From NCBI GenBank assembly GCA_049513455.1, contig JBEKWB010000036.1, positions 5,854-69,853 on the forward strand: DNA of 64,000 nucleotides, given 5' to 3'. Source of the stretch: Bog-473 sp049513455. Lineage in GTDB: Bacteria > Actinomycetota > Acidimicrobiia > Acidimicrobiales > RAAP-2. Position numbers and translations under genes: made by a program. The first letter of the stretch is position 1. Each line of letters starts with the position of its first letter. The notes under the pieces are model-generated. The model was given only the letters and a program-made list of their open reading frames with translations. It was not told the DNA's origin and ran no database searches. This document shows, one piece after another, positions 35,744 through 43,829 of this stretch.

Positions 35744-36192
35744 CCATCGGGACCATCGACTATCTCGAGCTGGCCGACTTCCTGCTGATCGCAGAGGCCG
35801 TCCTGCAGACCCCGGCCAAGGACATTGCGAAGGACGCCAGCCTCAACCTGGCCGACTCCGCCCTCCATGCCCCGCAAGCGCGGTTCGTCGGGGAGGAGTT
35901 CTATCCGGAGTTCCCGACCAAGGCGGCCGTGCTCGGCGCGCATCTCGTCAAGAACCACCCGCTCAAAGACGGCAACGTTCAGGTGGCGTTGGTGGCCACC
36001 GTCGAGTTCTGCGCCCGGAACGGGTTCCACTGGTCCCCGCCGCCCCGCGACGATGACGGCGAGGAGACGGCGACCGTGTTCTTGGACCTGGCCGCGGCAC
36101 CCATCAGCGAGCGCGTGATCGAGAACCTGTCCGGATGGATCGCCGAGCGGATCGGCCTCACCGACCCGAAGAGCGCAACCGGTTCCCCGTAG
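35740..36192 (+). CDS. Doc/Fic-fold protein with degenerate active site
   Basis: A 150-residue protein resembling death-on-curing proteins. Doc is a kinase-like toxin that phosphorylates EF-Tu. The core motif here reads HPLKDGNVQVA at residues 73-83. His73 and Asn79 are kept, but the Lys-Arg that follows in Doc (and GR in Fic) is replaced by Val-Gln. N-terminal IDYLELADFLLIAEAVLQ and ADSALHAPQARFVGEEFYP also fit the fold. It is either an inactivated or retuned member. It is translationally coupled to the small gene upstream. Confidence 0.72.
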   Translation: MTIGTIDYLELADFLLIAEAVLQTPAKDIAKDASLNLADSALHAPQARFVGEEFYPEFPTKAAVLGAHLVKNHPLKDGNVQVALVATVEFCARNGFHWSPPPRDDDGEETATVFLDLAAAPISERVIENLSGWIAERIGLTDPKSATGSP

Positions 36193-36224
36193 GTCAGGCT
36201 CACCAACTCCGCCCCCTCGAAAAG

Positions 36225-37193
36225 TCAGAAGTAGATGATCGACTTGGCCCGCTCGGCGACCTCGTCGAGGTCGTCGGTCCAGGCCCCCGTCGAGAGGTAC
36301 TTCCAGCCGCCGTCGGCCGAGACGACGACGATCGACGCCTCGACCCCCGGGGCGAGGGAGCGGGCGCATTTGATCGCCCCCGCCACGGCCGCGCCCGTCG
36401 ATATGCCGGCAAATATCCCCACGTCCGTCAGGCGCCGCGTCCACTCGATCGACTCACGGGGCCGGACCACGGTCTTGCGGTCCAACAGGTCGGCCCCGCC
36501 CAAGTCCTCGAAGATCGGGGGGATGTAGCCGTCGTCGAGATTGCGCAGGCCGTCGACCGTCTCGCCGGAGGGAGGCTCGACCGCCCAGACCTGCACGGCC
36601 TCACCCAGCTTCTCGCGCAGGAAGCGCCCGACGCCCAACAGGGTCCCCGAGGTGCCGAGGCCGGCGACGAAGTGCGTGATGGAGGGGCAGTCCCGCAGAA
36701 TTTCGGGGCCGGTCCCCAGGTAGTGCGCCTTGGGGTTGGCCGGGTTGCCGTACTGGTACAGGAAGACCCACTCGGGATTCTCCGCGGCCAGACGTTGTGC
36801 CATGCGTACCGCTCCGTTGGACCCCTCGGAGCCCGGTGATTCAATGATCTCCGCCCCCCACAGCTGGAGAAGCTGGCGGCGCTCGATGGAGACGTTGGTG
36901 GGCATCACGACCTTGAGGTGGTAGCCCTTGACCCGGCACACCAGGGCCAGGCCGATCCCGGTGTTGCCCGAGGACGGCTCCATGAGGATCTGATCGGGCT
37001 TGCCGGGCACCAGGAGCCCGTCCTGCTCGGCCTGCTCGACGAGGGAGAGCGCCACGCGGTCCTTCACCGAACCGCCGGGGTTCTGACCCTCCAGCTTGAT
37101 GAGCAGGCGCGCCGAAGGGTTCGGGCTCAAGGAGCTGATGTCGACCAGCGGGGTATTCCCGATGAGCTCCAGGACCGAGGGGTAGAGGGTCAT
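36225..37193 (-). CDS. cysM: CysO-cysteine synthase (CysM type, PLP-dependent)
   Basis: A 322-residue PLP enzyme. The Schiff-base lysine is at about residue 44 in NPGGSVKDRVAL, substrate loop EPSSGNTGIGLA near 72, and PLP phosphate loop GLGTSGTLLGVG near 178. In mycobacteria CysM joins O-phosphoserine to the thiocarboxylate of CysO, and Mec releases cysteine. Both partners lie immediately upstream here, so this assignment is preferred over O-acetylserine sulfhydrylase. The ATG is 17 bases from the CysO stop. Confidence 0.92.
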   Translation of the reverse strand: MTLYPSVLELIGNTPLVDISSLSPNPSARLLIKLEGQNPGGSVKDRVALSLVEQAEQDGLLVPGKPDQILMEPSSGNTGIGLALVCRVKGYHLKVVMPTNVSIERRQLLQLWGAEIIESPGSEGSNGAVRMAQRLAAENPEWVFLYQYGNPANPKAHYLGTGPEILRDCPSITHFVAGLGTSGTLLGVGRFLREKLGEAVQVWAVEPPSGETVDGLRNLDDGYIPPIFEDLGGADLLDRKTVVRPRESIEWTRRLTDVGIFAGISTGAAVAGAIKCARSLAPGVEASIVVVSADGGWKYLSTGAWTDDLDEVAERAKSIIYF

Positions 37194-37210
37194 GACGGCT
37201 ACAGGGTCAT

Positions 37211-37486
37211 TCAGCCGCCGGCGACAGCGGGCAGGATCGAGAGCTCGGCGCCGTCGGCGACCGGGGTGTCCACGCCTTCGAGGTAGCGCACGTCGTCGTC
37301 GTCCACGTAGATGTTGACGAACTTGTGCAGCGATCCGTCTGCCTGCACCACCTGGCCGGTCAGGCCCGGGTACTCCGCCACCAGTTTCGCCAGGACCTCG
37401 CCGACGGTCCCCCCGTCGACGGTGACGACGGATGCCCCGCCGGCTTGGCTGCGCAGGACGGTGGGTAGGCGGACTTCGACGGCCAC
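37211..37486 (-). CDS. cysO: Sulfur-carrier protein CysO (MoaD/ThiS family)
   Basis: A 91-residue ubiquitin-like protein ending in the GG tail (LPAVAGG) that is activated to a thiocarboxylate and carries sulfur, then cysteine, in the CysM pathway. The internal block KFVNIYVDDDDVRYLEGVDT is typical of CysO. It lies between the Mec-type protease and CysM genes, the mycobacterial order. Confidence 0.93.
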   Translation of the reverse strand: MAVEVRLPTVLRSQAGGASVVTVDGGTVGEVLAKLVAEYPGLTGQVVQADGSLHKFVNIYVDDDDVRYLEGVDTPVADGAELSILPAVAGG

Positions 37487-37559
37487 GGGGCCTCCTCATT
37501 AGCTCATCAACCGGGCCCGGGTGCAGGTCAGGTCATTGTCGACTGATCTGGTGAGGATT

Positions 37560-38006
37560 CTACTTGGAGTGCTCGCTCTCGCCCACCTCGGCCTCCTCTC
37601 CGAGCCCCGGGACCTCCACCGGCTCCTCCGTGATGACCCCGTCGACGATGCGGTAGCTCCGCACGACGGGGTGGGTATCGCGCAGCGACACGAGGACGTA
37701 GTGCCACCCCGGGTCTAGCGCCTGGGCCACATCGGTGGGCGATGGATAGGCATCGGTATGGGTGTGGGAGTGGAACACCCCCATGATGTCCGCCCCCAAC
37801 GCCCGGGCCGCCCGGTCCACTGCCAGCATCTCTTTGGGGTCGATCTCGTAGATCAGAGCCGACGCCGCCGCGTTCTCCGTCGGGAAGATATGGGTCGCCT
37901 CCTCCCCCCCGTAGGACCCCACCAGGAGGCCGCACGCCTCGTCGGGCAGACCGGTCAAGGTGTGCCCGATCATCTCCATATACATCTCCCTGGACAGGCG
38001 CAGCAC
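37560..38006 (-). CDS. mec: JAMM/MPN metalloprotease Mec (CysO-cysteine peptidase)
   Basis: A 148-residue zinc metalloprotease of the JAMM (Mov34/MPN) family, which hydrolyses CysO-cysteine to release cysteine. The zinc motif GVFHSHTHTDAYPSPTD is intact. PDEACGLLVGSYGG is at the N-terminus. The GTG at 38006 (VLRLSREMY) is chosen as family proteins begin this way. It is divergent from smpB with only 25 bases between the start codons. Confidence 0.92.
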   Translation of the reverse strand: MLRLSREMYMEMIGHTLTGLPDEACGLLVGSYGGEEATHIFPTENAAASALIYEIDPKEMLAVDRAARALGADIMGVFHSHTHTDAYPSPTDVAQALDPGWHYVLVSLRDTHPVVRSYRIVDGVITEEPVEVPGLGEEAEVGESEHSK

Positions 38007-38031
38007 GTTGTCAGGGTACCCTCGACCTTCT

Positions 38032-38556
38032 ATGGCCAGGGCGAAGAAGCAGATCGCCAAGCGGGCGGCCGCCCGTGACGAGCGAGGGAGCGACCGTACG
38101 GTCGCCACCAACCGCCGCGCCCGGCGGGAGTACGAGTTCATCGAGACGATCGAAGCCGGGATCGTGCTGCAGGGCTCCGAGGTGAAGTCGCTGCGGGAGG
38201 GGAAGGCCCAACTCAGTGAGGCCTACGCCCGGGTCGACAACGGCGAAATGTGGCTCTTCCAGATGCATATCCCCCCTTGGCAGTACGCCACCGGGTTCGG
38301 CGCCCACGACCCTGACCGCAAGCGCAAGCTGCTCCTGCACCGGAGCCAGATCGACGAGCTCATGGGCAAGACCCAGCAGCAGGCATTGACCCTGATCCCG
38401 GTCTCCCTCTACTTCAAAGATGGCCGGGCCAAGGTGCAGATTGCGCTGGCCAAGGGGCGCAAACTGTACGACAAGCGGAACCTGCTCATGTCCCGCGACC
38501 TCGAGCGCGAAGCTGCGCGCGCCACCAAGGAGATCAATCACTGGAGCGGGGCGTGA
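38032..38556 (+). CDS. smpB: SsrA-binding protein SmpB
   Basis: A 174-residue tmRNA-binding protein required for trans-translation. Conserved blocks are EYEFIETIEAGIVLQGSEVK near residue 33, LREGKAQLSEAYARVDNGE after it, and a basic C-terminal tail KGRKLYDKRNLLMSRDLERE that enters the decoding centre. The extra N-terminal 20 residues are lysine- and arginine-rich. Its partner RNA, ssrA, is 67 bases downstream. Confidence 0.96.
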   Translation: MARAKKQIAKRAAARDERGSDRTVATNRRARREYEFIETIEAGIVLQGSEVKSLREGKAQLSEAYARVDNGEMWLFQMHIPPWQYATGFGAHDPDRKRKLLLHRSQIDELMGKTQQQALTLIPVSLYFKDGRAKVQIALAKGRKLYDKRNLLMSRDLEREAARATKEINHWSGA

Positions 38557-38623
38557 AACCGACGCCGTCAAAAGCCCCTAGAATGGCTGGGCTGACCACT
38601 CGGGTCAGCTGGAGAACCCACAC

Positions 38624-38969
38624 GGGGGTGATTGGCTTCGACTCCGGTCGTTGATGTAGGAGAAGCGAGCCGTGGTCTCCGGAGCCACGTTAAAGAGCCG
38701 GAACCAAAAACAAACGCCGAGCCTCAGCTCGCGCTCGCTGCTTAGGTAGCGACGTCCACCCGGTCTCAGCCCTATGGATCGGAACGTGGGCGCCATCAAG
38801 TAGGGCTCACTCAACGGCGACACCAACTGACCGCTGAGGACATCTTCGTTGGCTACGGGGCGGCACAACCGCCGGCAGTGATGCCGCCCCCGACAATCCA
38901 ATGCCGGCTGCGCTCGGAGAAGGCCTATTGAAACTCCGGAGGACGCGGGTTCGAATCCCGCCACCTCCA
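38624..38969 (+). ncRNA. ssrA: tmRNA (ssrA)
   Basis: One-piece tmRNA of 346 nt. The tRNA-like ends pair: GGGGGTG (38624-38630) with CACCTCC (38962-38968), discriminator A at 38969, no encoded CCA, and T-arm GGGTTCGAATCCCG. The resume codon is taken as GCC at 38716. The frame then reads AEPQLALAA with TAG at 38743-38745, ending in the ALAA recognised by ClpXP. A TAGAAT box at 38579-38584 and a leader hairpin at 38591-38609 precede it. smpB is directly upstream. Confidence 0.95.
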
Positions 38970-38971
38970 AG

Positions 38972-39006
38972 GATGCTTTGCCCGGGAAAACCCTGGTGAG
39001 AGCATC
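38972..39006 (+). terminator. Hairpin immediately after ssrA
   Basis: GATGCT (38972-38977) pairs with AGCATC (39001-39006), and an inner CCGGG/CCCTGG stem closes an AAAA loop. It starts two bases past the mature ssrA 3' end, so it is the probable transcription terminator, although no T-run follows. Confidence 0.55.
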
Positions 39007-39240
39007 GTTGGAGGTGCGCCGACACCCCGTAGGACGCGGATAAGACGCGGGAGATGCCGAACCGGGATTAAAAGGGGCGTCACGACGGGAGATGATGTCG
39101 TCTTGGCTATCTGACCTGGTGATCCGTACTGGGTTTCTTGGAGACTCTGCCCTGCCCTGGGTTCCCCGGAGACTGATTATTGCAATCAGCCCGCTCAACG
39201 ACGCGTGGACGAAAAGGCCGTCGAGATTCAGGCTCGTACC

Positions 39241-39345
39241 GTCCGAAAACTCGATCGAGGTTCTGAACAGGGACTTTTTGCCCGGGGTCCGACCGGCTAC
39301 CGTCCGCCCGATGGGAGGCGAACGGACACGTGGACAGCTCTGGGC
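39241..39345 (+). mobile_element. IS remnant: left-end fragment related to the IS at 40133-41379
   Basis: About 105 bases match 40146-40250 with roughly 80 percent identity by eye, including the inner inverted repeat GTCCGAAAACTCGATCG and the exact stretch CCGACCGGCTACCGTCCGCC. The match covers the IS leader and first transposase codons, then stops abruptly. It is a decayed end of a related element. Confidence 0.7.
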
Positions 39346-39370
39346 GGGACGCTCGAAGGATTGCTGATGA

Positions 39371-39721
39371 TCAGCAGGTCACATGGAGGACAGCATTGGT
39401 GCCTTCCGAGTCCTTCTCCAGCAGCGCGATGGCATCGGCGGTTGGCAAGGACACGAGTTCCACGCCGCGCCTCTCGGCTTCTCGCCTCAGCTCCGGTACA
39501 AGCGGAAGGGCGCCTTGTGCTCCGGTCCCGACCACGAGACGACGGCAGTCCCATGGGATCTTCTCAGAGAGCGACAGCGGCGTGTGACCATACGCGGAGC
39601 GGAGCTGTCGGGACGCCTTCTTGTCGCGCTTTCGGATAACGCCCCTGTCGAGCACCACGTCGTGGTCGTAGGTCTTGCCGTCGATTTGGATCGAGCCGAA
39701 CGCGAAACTCCCGAAGCGCAC
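39371..39721 (-). CDS. Mth938-like domain (AAMDC-type) protein
   Basis: About 116 residues from the GTG at 39721. It has FGSIQIDGKTYDHDVVLDRG at the N-terminus, LSEKIPWDCRRLVVGTGAQG mid-protein, and LVPELRREAERRGVELVSLP late. This is the MTH938 fold, a small domain of unknown function often near NDUFAF3-type or metabolic genes. It lies isolated between ssrA and the IS, within the mosaic region. Confidence 0.75.
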   Translation of the reverse strand: MRFGSFAFGSIQIDGKTYDHDVVLDRGVIRKRDKKASRQLRSAYGHTPLSLSEKIPWDCRRLVVGTGAQGALPLVPELRREAERRGVELVSLPTADAIALLEKDSEGTNAVLHVTC

Positions 39722-40103
39722 CGCCTCTGAGTTTGCTCCTAGCCGTGCTCGATGTCCACCCGCCAGGGGGCACCGGTGAAGGACGACGAGCCGATCGACT
39801 CCTCGCGGCGCGAACAGAACAGGGTAGCTTTGGTCGGCAGCGGCGAGCACGGACCCTCATTGCTCGTCGGGACCGACAATCGGTCTGTCGGTGGCCTCGA
39901 TGTGCATCGACCGGAGATGGCGCCTGATTGCAGAGCGACCCCGCTGTGCCTCCTCCTCCGACGGCCACGTCCGATCACTCACCCAGCAATTGTCGCTACA
40001 TGGAGGAGACCGGCTGGCACGTTGCGCCGACTCCATGGGGATCTACGGATCTATGAGTCATACATGTCTGCCGACCAGGGGAAACGGCTAGGTGCTACAA
40101 GAG
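39722..40103. other. Intergenic region, no gene recognised
   Basis: Short open frames on both strands show no family resemblance. Base composition is less GC-rich than in the flanks. It should contain the promoter of the Mth938-like gene near its left end. Confidence 0.4.
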
Positions 40104-40132
40104 TCGGGGCGGCGAGACTCGAATTCACGACC
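40104..40132 (-). other. tRNA 3'-end-like fragment at the IS left edge
   Basis: Read on the minus strand, the fragment gives a T-arm-like sequence (stem GTGAA/CTCGC with one mismatch, loop TTCGAGT). A 7-base acceptor strand CGCCCCG and a discriminator A follow. It stops at the IS boundary. No matching 5' half was found. It could be an eroded tRNA or attachment-site scar. Confidence 0.3.
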
Positions 40133-41379
40133 TGTAGGGCGTGCGGTCCGAAAATTCGATCGGGCGCTGACCAGCGACTTTCCTGCTCGGATTCCGACCG
40201 GCTACCGTCCGCCCGATGCGAGGCGGACGGACACGGGGACAGCTTTGGGCTTTCGTCTATCTCGCCCTTCGCCGCCTACTTGAACTCCTCGTCCTCCTCA
40301 GCCGATCCGAGGAAGCAAAGGAGATCGAACTGCTTGCGCTCCGCCACGAGGTGGCAGTACTCCGACGCCAGCTCAGACGTCCGAGCTACCAACCGGCTGA
40401 TCGAGCGCTGTTGACGGCGTTCAGCCGCCTACTCCCCTGCTCTGGACGGAACGCCTTCGGCGTCACGCCCGGCACGTTGCTCGGATGGCATCGTCGACTG
40501 GTGGCTCGCCGTTGGACCTATCCGCACTGTCGCCCCGGACGTCCGTGTTTGGACCAGGAGACGACCGCTCTGGTGCTGCGCTTGGCTCGGGAGAACCCGA
40601 GGTGGGGATACAGGCGAATTCAAGGTGAGCTGATCAAGCTCGGTATTCAGCTGGCTGCGAGCACGATCGCCCAGATCCTGAAGGACCACGGACTGGGGCC
40701 AGCACCTCGCCGACATGGACCCACGTGGCGCGAGTTCCTGCGTGCCCAGGCCGCCCATCTCGTCGCCACCGACTTCTTCACCGTGGACACCGTGATGCTC
40801 AAACGCCTGTACGTGCTCTTCTTCATCGAGATCGGCCGACGAAGGGTGTGGATCACCGGGGTGACTGACCATCCCAACGCCTCCTGGGTCACTCAGCAGG
40901 CAAGGAACGTCGTTTCGGACCTTGCCGACGCCGGGATCACGGCCAAGTTCTTGGTCCGTGATCGGGACACCAAATATGTCGCGGGCTTCGACGAGGTCTT
41001 CTCCTCCGGGGGCGCCGAGGTCCTCAAGACCCCATACCGGACGCCGAACGCCAACGCCTTCGCCGAACGGTTCGTCCGCACCGTGAGGTCCGAGTGCCTC
41101 GACCACCTCTTAATCGTGGATCGAGGACATCTCGAACGGGTCCTGCGCGGCTACGTGAGGCACTACAACGGTCATAGGCCGCATCAGGGCATAGCCCAAG
41201 AGATTCCCACGGCCGGAAAGCCCACCGTCGAGCTCTCGATCGCGTCAGCGGAGGAGTACAGACATCAATCGGCTCGATCTCCGCGTCGGGTACGCCGACA
41301 TGATCGATTGGGTGGCCTGATCCATGAGTATGAGCTTGTCGCATGAGCACGCTTCGAGTTTTCGGATAGCACGCCCGCA
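40133..41379 (+). mobile_element. IS3-like insertion sequence with inverted ends
   Basis: About 1247 bp with one transposase gene. The left end TGTAGGGCGTGCGGTCCGAA and the inverse of the right end TGCGGGCGTGCTATCCGAA share about 17 of 20 bases, and both begin TG as in IS3-type elements. The boundaries fit a 1.2-kb element. No convincing target duplication was seen, so it may have been rearranged after insertion. Confidence 0.8.
40216..41346 (+). CDS. IS transposase with integrase (rve) catalytic core
   Basis: A 376-residue DDE transposase. The N-terminal LLALRHEVAVLRRQLRRPSY and HTH region (WGYRRIQGELIKLGIQLAAS) precede the RNase H-like core. Core landmarks are ATDFFTVDTVMLKRLYVLFF with the first Asp, FLVRDRDTKYVAGFDEVF with the second, and NAFAERFVRTVRSECLDHLL with the Glu. 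YNGHRPHQGI near residue 315 is typical. It appears intact, so the element may still be mobile. Confidence 0.9.
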   Translation: MRGGRTRGQLWAFVYLALRRLLELLVLLSRSEEAKEIELLALRHEVAVLRRQLRRPSYQPADRALLTAFSRLLPCSGRNAFGVTPGTLLGWHRRLVARRWTYPHCRPGRPCLDQETTALVLRLARENPRWGYRRIQGELIKLGIQLAASTIAQILKDHGLGPAPRRHGPTWREFLRAQAAHLVATDFFTVDTVMLKRLYVLFFIEIGRRRVWITGVTDHPNASWVTQQARNVVSDLADAGITAKFLVRDRDTKYVAGFDEVFSSGGAEVLKTPYRTPNANAFAERFVRTVRSECLDHLLIVDRGHLERVLRGYVRHYNGHRPHQGIAQEIPTAGKPTVELSIASAEEYRHQSARSPRRVRRHDRLGGLIHEYELVA

Positions 41380-41421
41380 CTCCGAGCACGGCATGCCGGA
41401 CACCTGTGATCTTGGCCATGT

Positions 41422-41687
41422 CCTCACCCCCAGCGGTCACACGGCCGGCGCCGGCGCGCCGACAGGCGTCGATCAAAAGTCGGAGCTCGACGAGGTGGTC
41501 GTTGACCGGCGGACCGGTGGGCTGCACGATAAAGACGTCATCGCCGCGTACACCGGGCATGTGGGGCCGCAGCTCGCCGTCGGGGAACCGCTCCACTTCG
41601 CCCGCCAAGGTGTCGGCGACTCAACGCGGACGAGATACTTGACGCCAGCGCGCGATGGGCGGTCCCGGCGGCGATCCGAAGACTCAC
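41422..41687 (-). pseudogene. Broken ribose-phosphate pyrophosphokinase (N-terminal fragment)
   Basis: From a GTG at 41687 the frame reads LRIAAGTAHRALASSISSAL, then shifts near 41600 (one extra base) into EVERFPDGELRPHMPGVRGD, DVFIVQPTGPPVNDHLVELR and RRAGAGRVTA. These are unmistakable PRPP synthetase N-terminal blocks. The match ends near 41422, about 45 bases before the IS end, and the catalytic core is missing. It follows the phosphoribosyltransferase fusion gene by 38 bases on the same strand and was probably co-transcribed with it. Confidence 0.8.
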
Positions 41688-41725
41688 CGTTCCAGACTAC
41701 GTTCGGTCCCCTGCGTCTCCTTAGG

Positions 41726-43045
41726 TCAGAGTCCGCCGGCGAGGTGGCCTTTGAACCAGTCCCGAGCCAGTTCGGCCGCCGCCTGCAGGGTGCCCGCTTC
41801 CTCGAAGAGATGGGTGGCACCGGGGACGACAGCAAGACTGTTCTCGCAGCGAAGCCGTGCTTGGGCTTGGCGGTTGAGGTCGAGGACGGCATGGTCCTGG
41901 CCGCCCACGATCAGCAGGGTGGGAGCGGTTACCGCGGCGAGCCTCGGGCCGGCAAGGTCGGGTCGGCCGCCGCGGGACACCACGGCGGCAATCTGGGCGT
42001 GAGGCTGGGCGGCGGCCCACAGGGCGGCGCCCGCTCCGGTGCTGGCACCGAAGTAGCCCACCGCAAGGCCGCGTGTCTCAGGTTGGGCCCGCAACCAAGT
42101 GGTGACCTCGCCCAGCCGGCGAGCCAACAGTTCGATATCGAACACGTTGGCCCGGTCGAACTCCTCTTCGGGGCTGAGTAAGTCGAACAGCAGCGTGGCC
42201 AGCCCGACCTGGTTGAGCACGGCGGCGACATAACGGTTGCGGGGGCTGTGGCGGCTGCTGCCGCTGCCATGGGCGAACACGACCACCCCGACGGCAACTT
42301 CGGGCACGGTCAGATGCCCAGCCAAACACACGGGGCCGACCTGGACGTTGACTTCCTCGTCGCGTACCGGCGGGTCGTCCGCCTCGCCACCGGACCGTAT
42401 CGCTACTACGGGTGGATGCCCACGCTCCAGGCACGCGATGACCTCGTCGTCAGTCGTCTGCGAAAAATCCGCATAGAACTGCCCGACACCGAAGAATGGC
42501 TCTGGCGTGTCGACACAAACGAACTCGTCGGCGTCGCCTGCGAGGCGGTCAGTCCAGTCCGGTGGGGCCACGGGGACGGCCAAGATGACGCGGCCCGCTC
42601 CTTGCGCCCGGGCCACCTGGCACGCTGCTCGGGCGGTCGACCCGGTGGCGATGCCGTCGTCGACTATGACGACGGTCTTTCCCTCGAGCTGGACTGGGAG
42701 CCGCTCGCCCCGGTACCGCCTGGCCCGCCGCTCCAGTTCGGTCCGTTCCCGTTGCTCCACCGCAGCCAGTTCGACCGACGAGACGCCGGCCATCCGGACG
42801 ACCTCGGCATTGAGGACCCGCACGCCACCTTCACCGATGGCACCCATCCCCAGCTCCGGCTGGAACGGCACCCCCAGCTTGCGGACAACGATGACGTCAA
42901 GCGGCACGTCCAGCGCCCGTGCCACTTCTAACGCAACCGGGACCCCGCCCCGAGGTAGCCCGAGGACGACAAGATCCTCTCCCCGCAGGTACTCCAGCCG
43001 GGCGGCAAGACATCGACCTGCGTCGATACGATTGGCGAAACGCAT
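41726..43045 (-). CDS. Phosphoribosyltransferase-dienelactone hydrolase fusion protein (Rv0571c-like)
   Basis: A 439-residue two-domain protein. Residues 1-215 form a type I phosphoribosyltransferase with PRPP loop VVIVDDGIATGSTARA at 125-140 and LPRGGVPVALEVA near 30. Residues about 225-439 form an alpha/beta hydrolase with VVVFAHGSGSSRHSPRN and nucleophile Ser335 in YFGASTGAGAAL. The same architecture is found in Mycobacterium tuberculosis Rv0571c of the DosR dormancy regulon. The ATG at 43045 follows GCGAGGAGGTCGG. A DosR-like site lies 53 bases upstream. Confidence 0.88.
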   Translation of the reverse strand: MRFANRIDAGRCLAARLEYLRGEDLVVLGLPRGGVPVALEVARALDVPLDVIVVRKLGVPFQPELGMGAIGEGGVRVLNAEVVRMAGVSSVELAAVEQRERTELERRARRYRGERLPVQLEGKTVVIVDDGIATGSTARAACQVARAQGAGRVILAVPVAPPDWTDRLAGDADEFVCVDTPEPFFGVGQFYADFSQTTDDEVIACLERGHPPVVAIRSGGEADDPPVRDEEVNVQVGPVCLAGHLTVPEVAVGVVVFAHGSGSSRHSPRNRYVAAVLNQVGLATLLFDLLSPEEEFDRANVFDIELLARRLGEVTTWLRAQPETRGLAVGYFGASTGAGAALWAAAQPHAQIAAVVSRGGRPDLAGPRLAAVTAPTLLIVGGQDHAVLDLNRQAQARLRCENSLAVVPGATHLFEEAGTLQAAAELARDWFKGHLAGGL

Positions 43046-43097
43046 CCGACCTCCTCGCTTCCGAGTCCAGTATTCGCGCAGACCTCCTCGGGCACCA

Positions 43098-43111
43098 GGG
43101 CCAATAGTCAC
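43098..43111 (-). promoter_or_regulatory. DosR-box-like site upstream of the phosphoribosyltransferase fusion gene
   Basis: On the minus strand the site reads GTGACTATTGGCCC. It matches 11 of 14 positions of the mycobacterial DosR core GGGACTWWAGTCCC. Its left edge is 53 bases from the start codon of the Rv0571c-like gene. Recognised by eye only; the regulator is not in the window. Confidence 0.45.
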
Positions 43112-43267
43112 CCGTGGCTGCGTCGAGATTCTGGTTCACCCCGTTGCGCGGTGGAAGCCGGCCCGCTCACGTGGTATCGAACTGGCCAAGAGGACATTCA
43201 ACGGCGGTGGGTTCACGCCTTGATGGTCGTGACGGATGGAGTGGCAGCGGAACTCGACCGCCGACGC

Positions 43268-43829
43268 ACGAAATAGTCACCTTCATCGACACCCACCGCG
43301 ACAACGAGTCCGGTGGATGTCGATGGGACAGTCACAGCCGATCTGCGCCCAGCTCCAGGTCGCCCCTCCACCTACTACGCTGCCAAGGTCCGACCCCCCT
43401 CGGCCCGGGCGGTGCGCGATGCCGACCTCGGACCCAAGCTCGTCGAGCTGTTGAAGCACAACTGCTCGGCCTACGGCCGGCGCAAGCTGACCAAGGCGGC
43501 CCGACGGGCCGGCCTCGACGGCGGCCGTGACCAAGTGGCCCGCCTCATGCGCAACCAGGGCATACGCGGGGCCAGCCGGGCCAAGAAGCGCTTCAGGAGC
43601 AAGTCCGACCCGGCCGCGGTGCGCACTCCGGACCTCGTCAACCGCAACTTCAACGCCTCTCGGCCCGATGCCCTCTGGGTGACCGATTTCGCTCGACCTG
43701 GTCGGGCATCGTCTACGTCGCCTTCGTCATCGAAGTGTTCTCCCGGCGCCGAGTCGGCTGGAAGGCCGCCCGTTCCATGACGGCGACCCTCGTCATCGAC
43801 GCTCTCAACATGGCGGCATGTCCCAGCTA
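43268..43829 (+). pseudogene. IS3-family transposase OrfB remnant with frameshifts
   Basis: Pieces of an IS3 OrfB are spread over different frames: TFIDTHRDN first, ICAQLQVAP near 43340, then STYYAAKVRPPSARAVRDAD through RPDALWVTDF, and finally TWSGIVYVAFVIEVFSRR and VGWKAARSMTATLVIDAL. At least two frameshifts and a small deletion at about 43690 are needed to join them. The catalytic C-terminus is missing. It separates the two divergent DosR-type gene groups. Confidence 0.8.

Noticed and set aside
39330..39587. Open frames following the IS relic
   Set aside because: Antisense to the Mth938-like gene, and no similarity.
40104..40132. Complete tRNA gene next to the IS
   Set aside because: Only the T-arm and 3' acceptor strand are recognisable, one T-stem pair is mismatched, and no 5' half exists.
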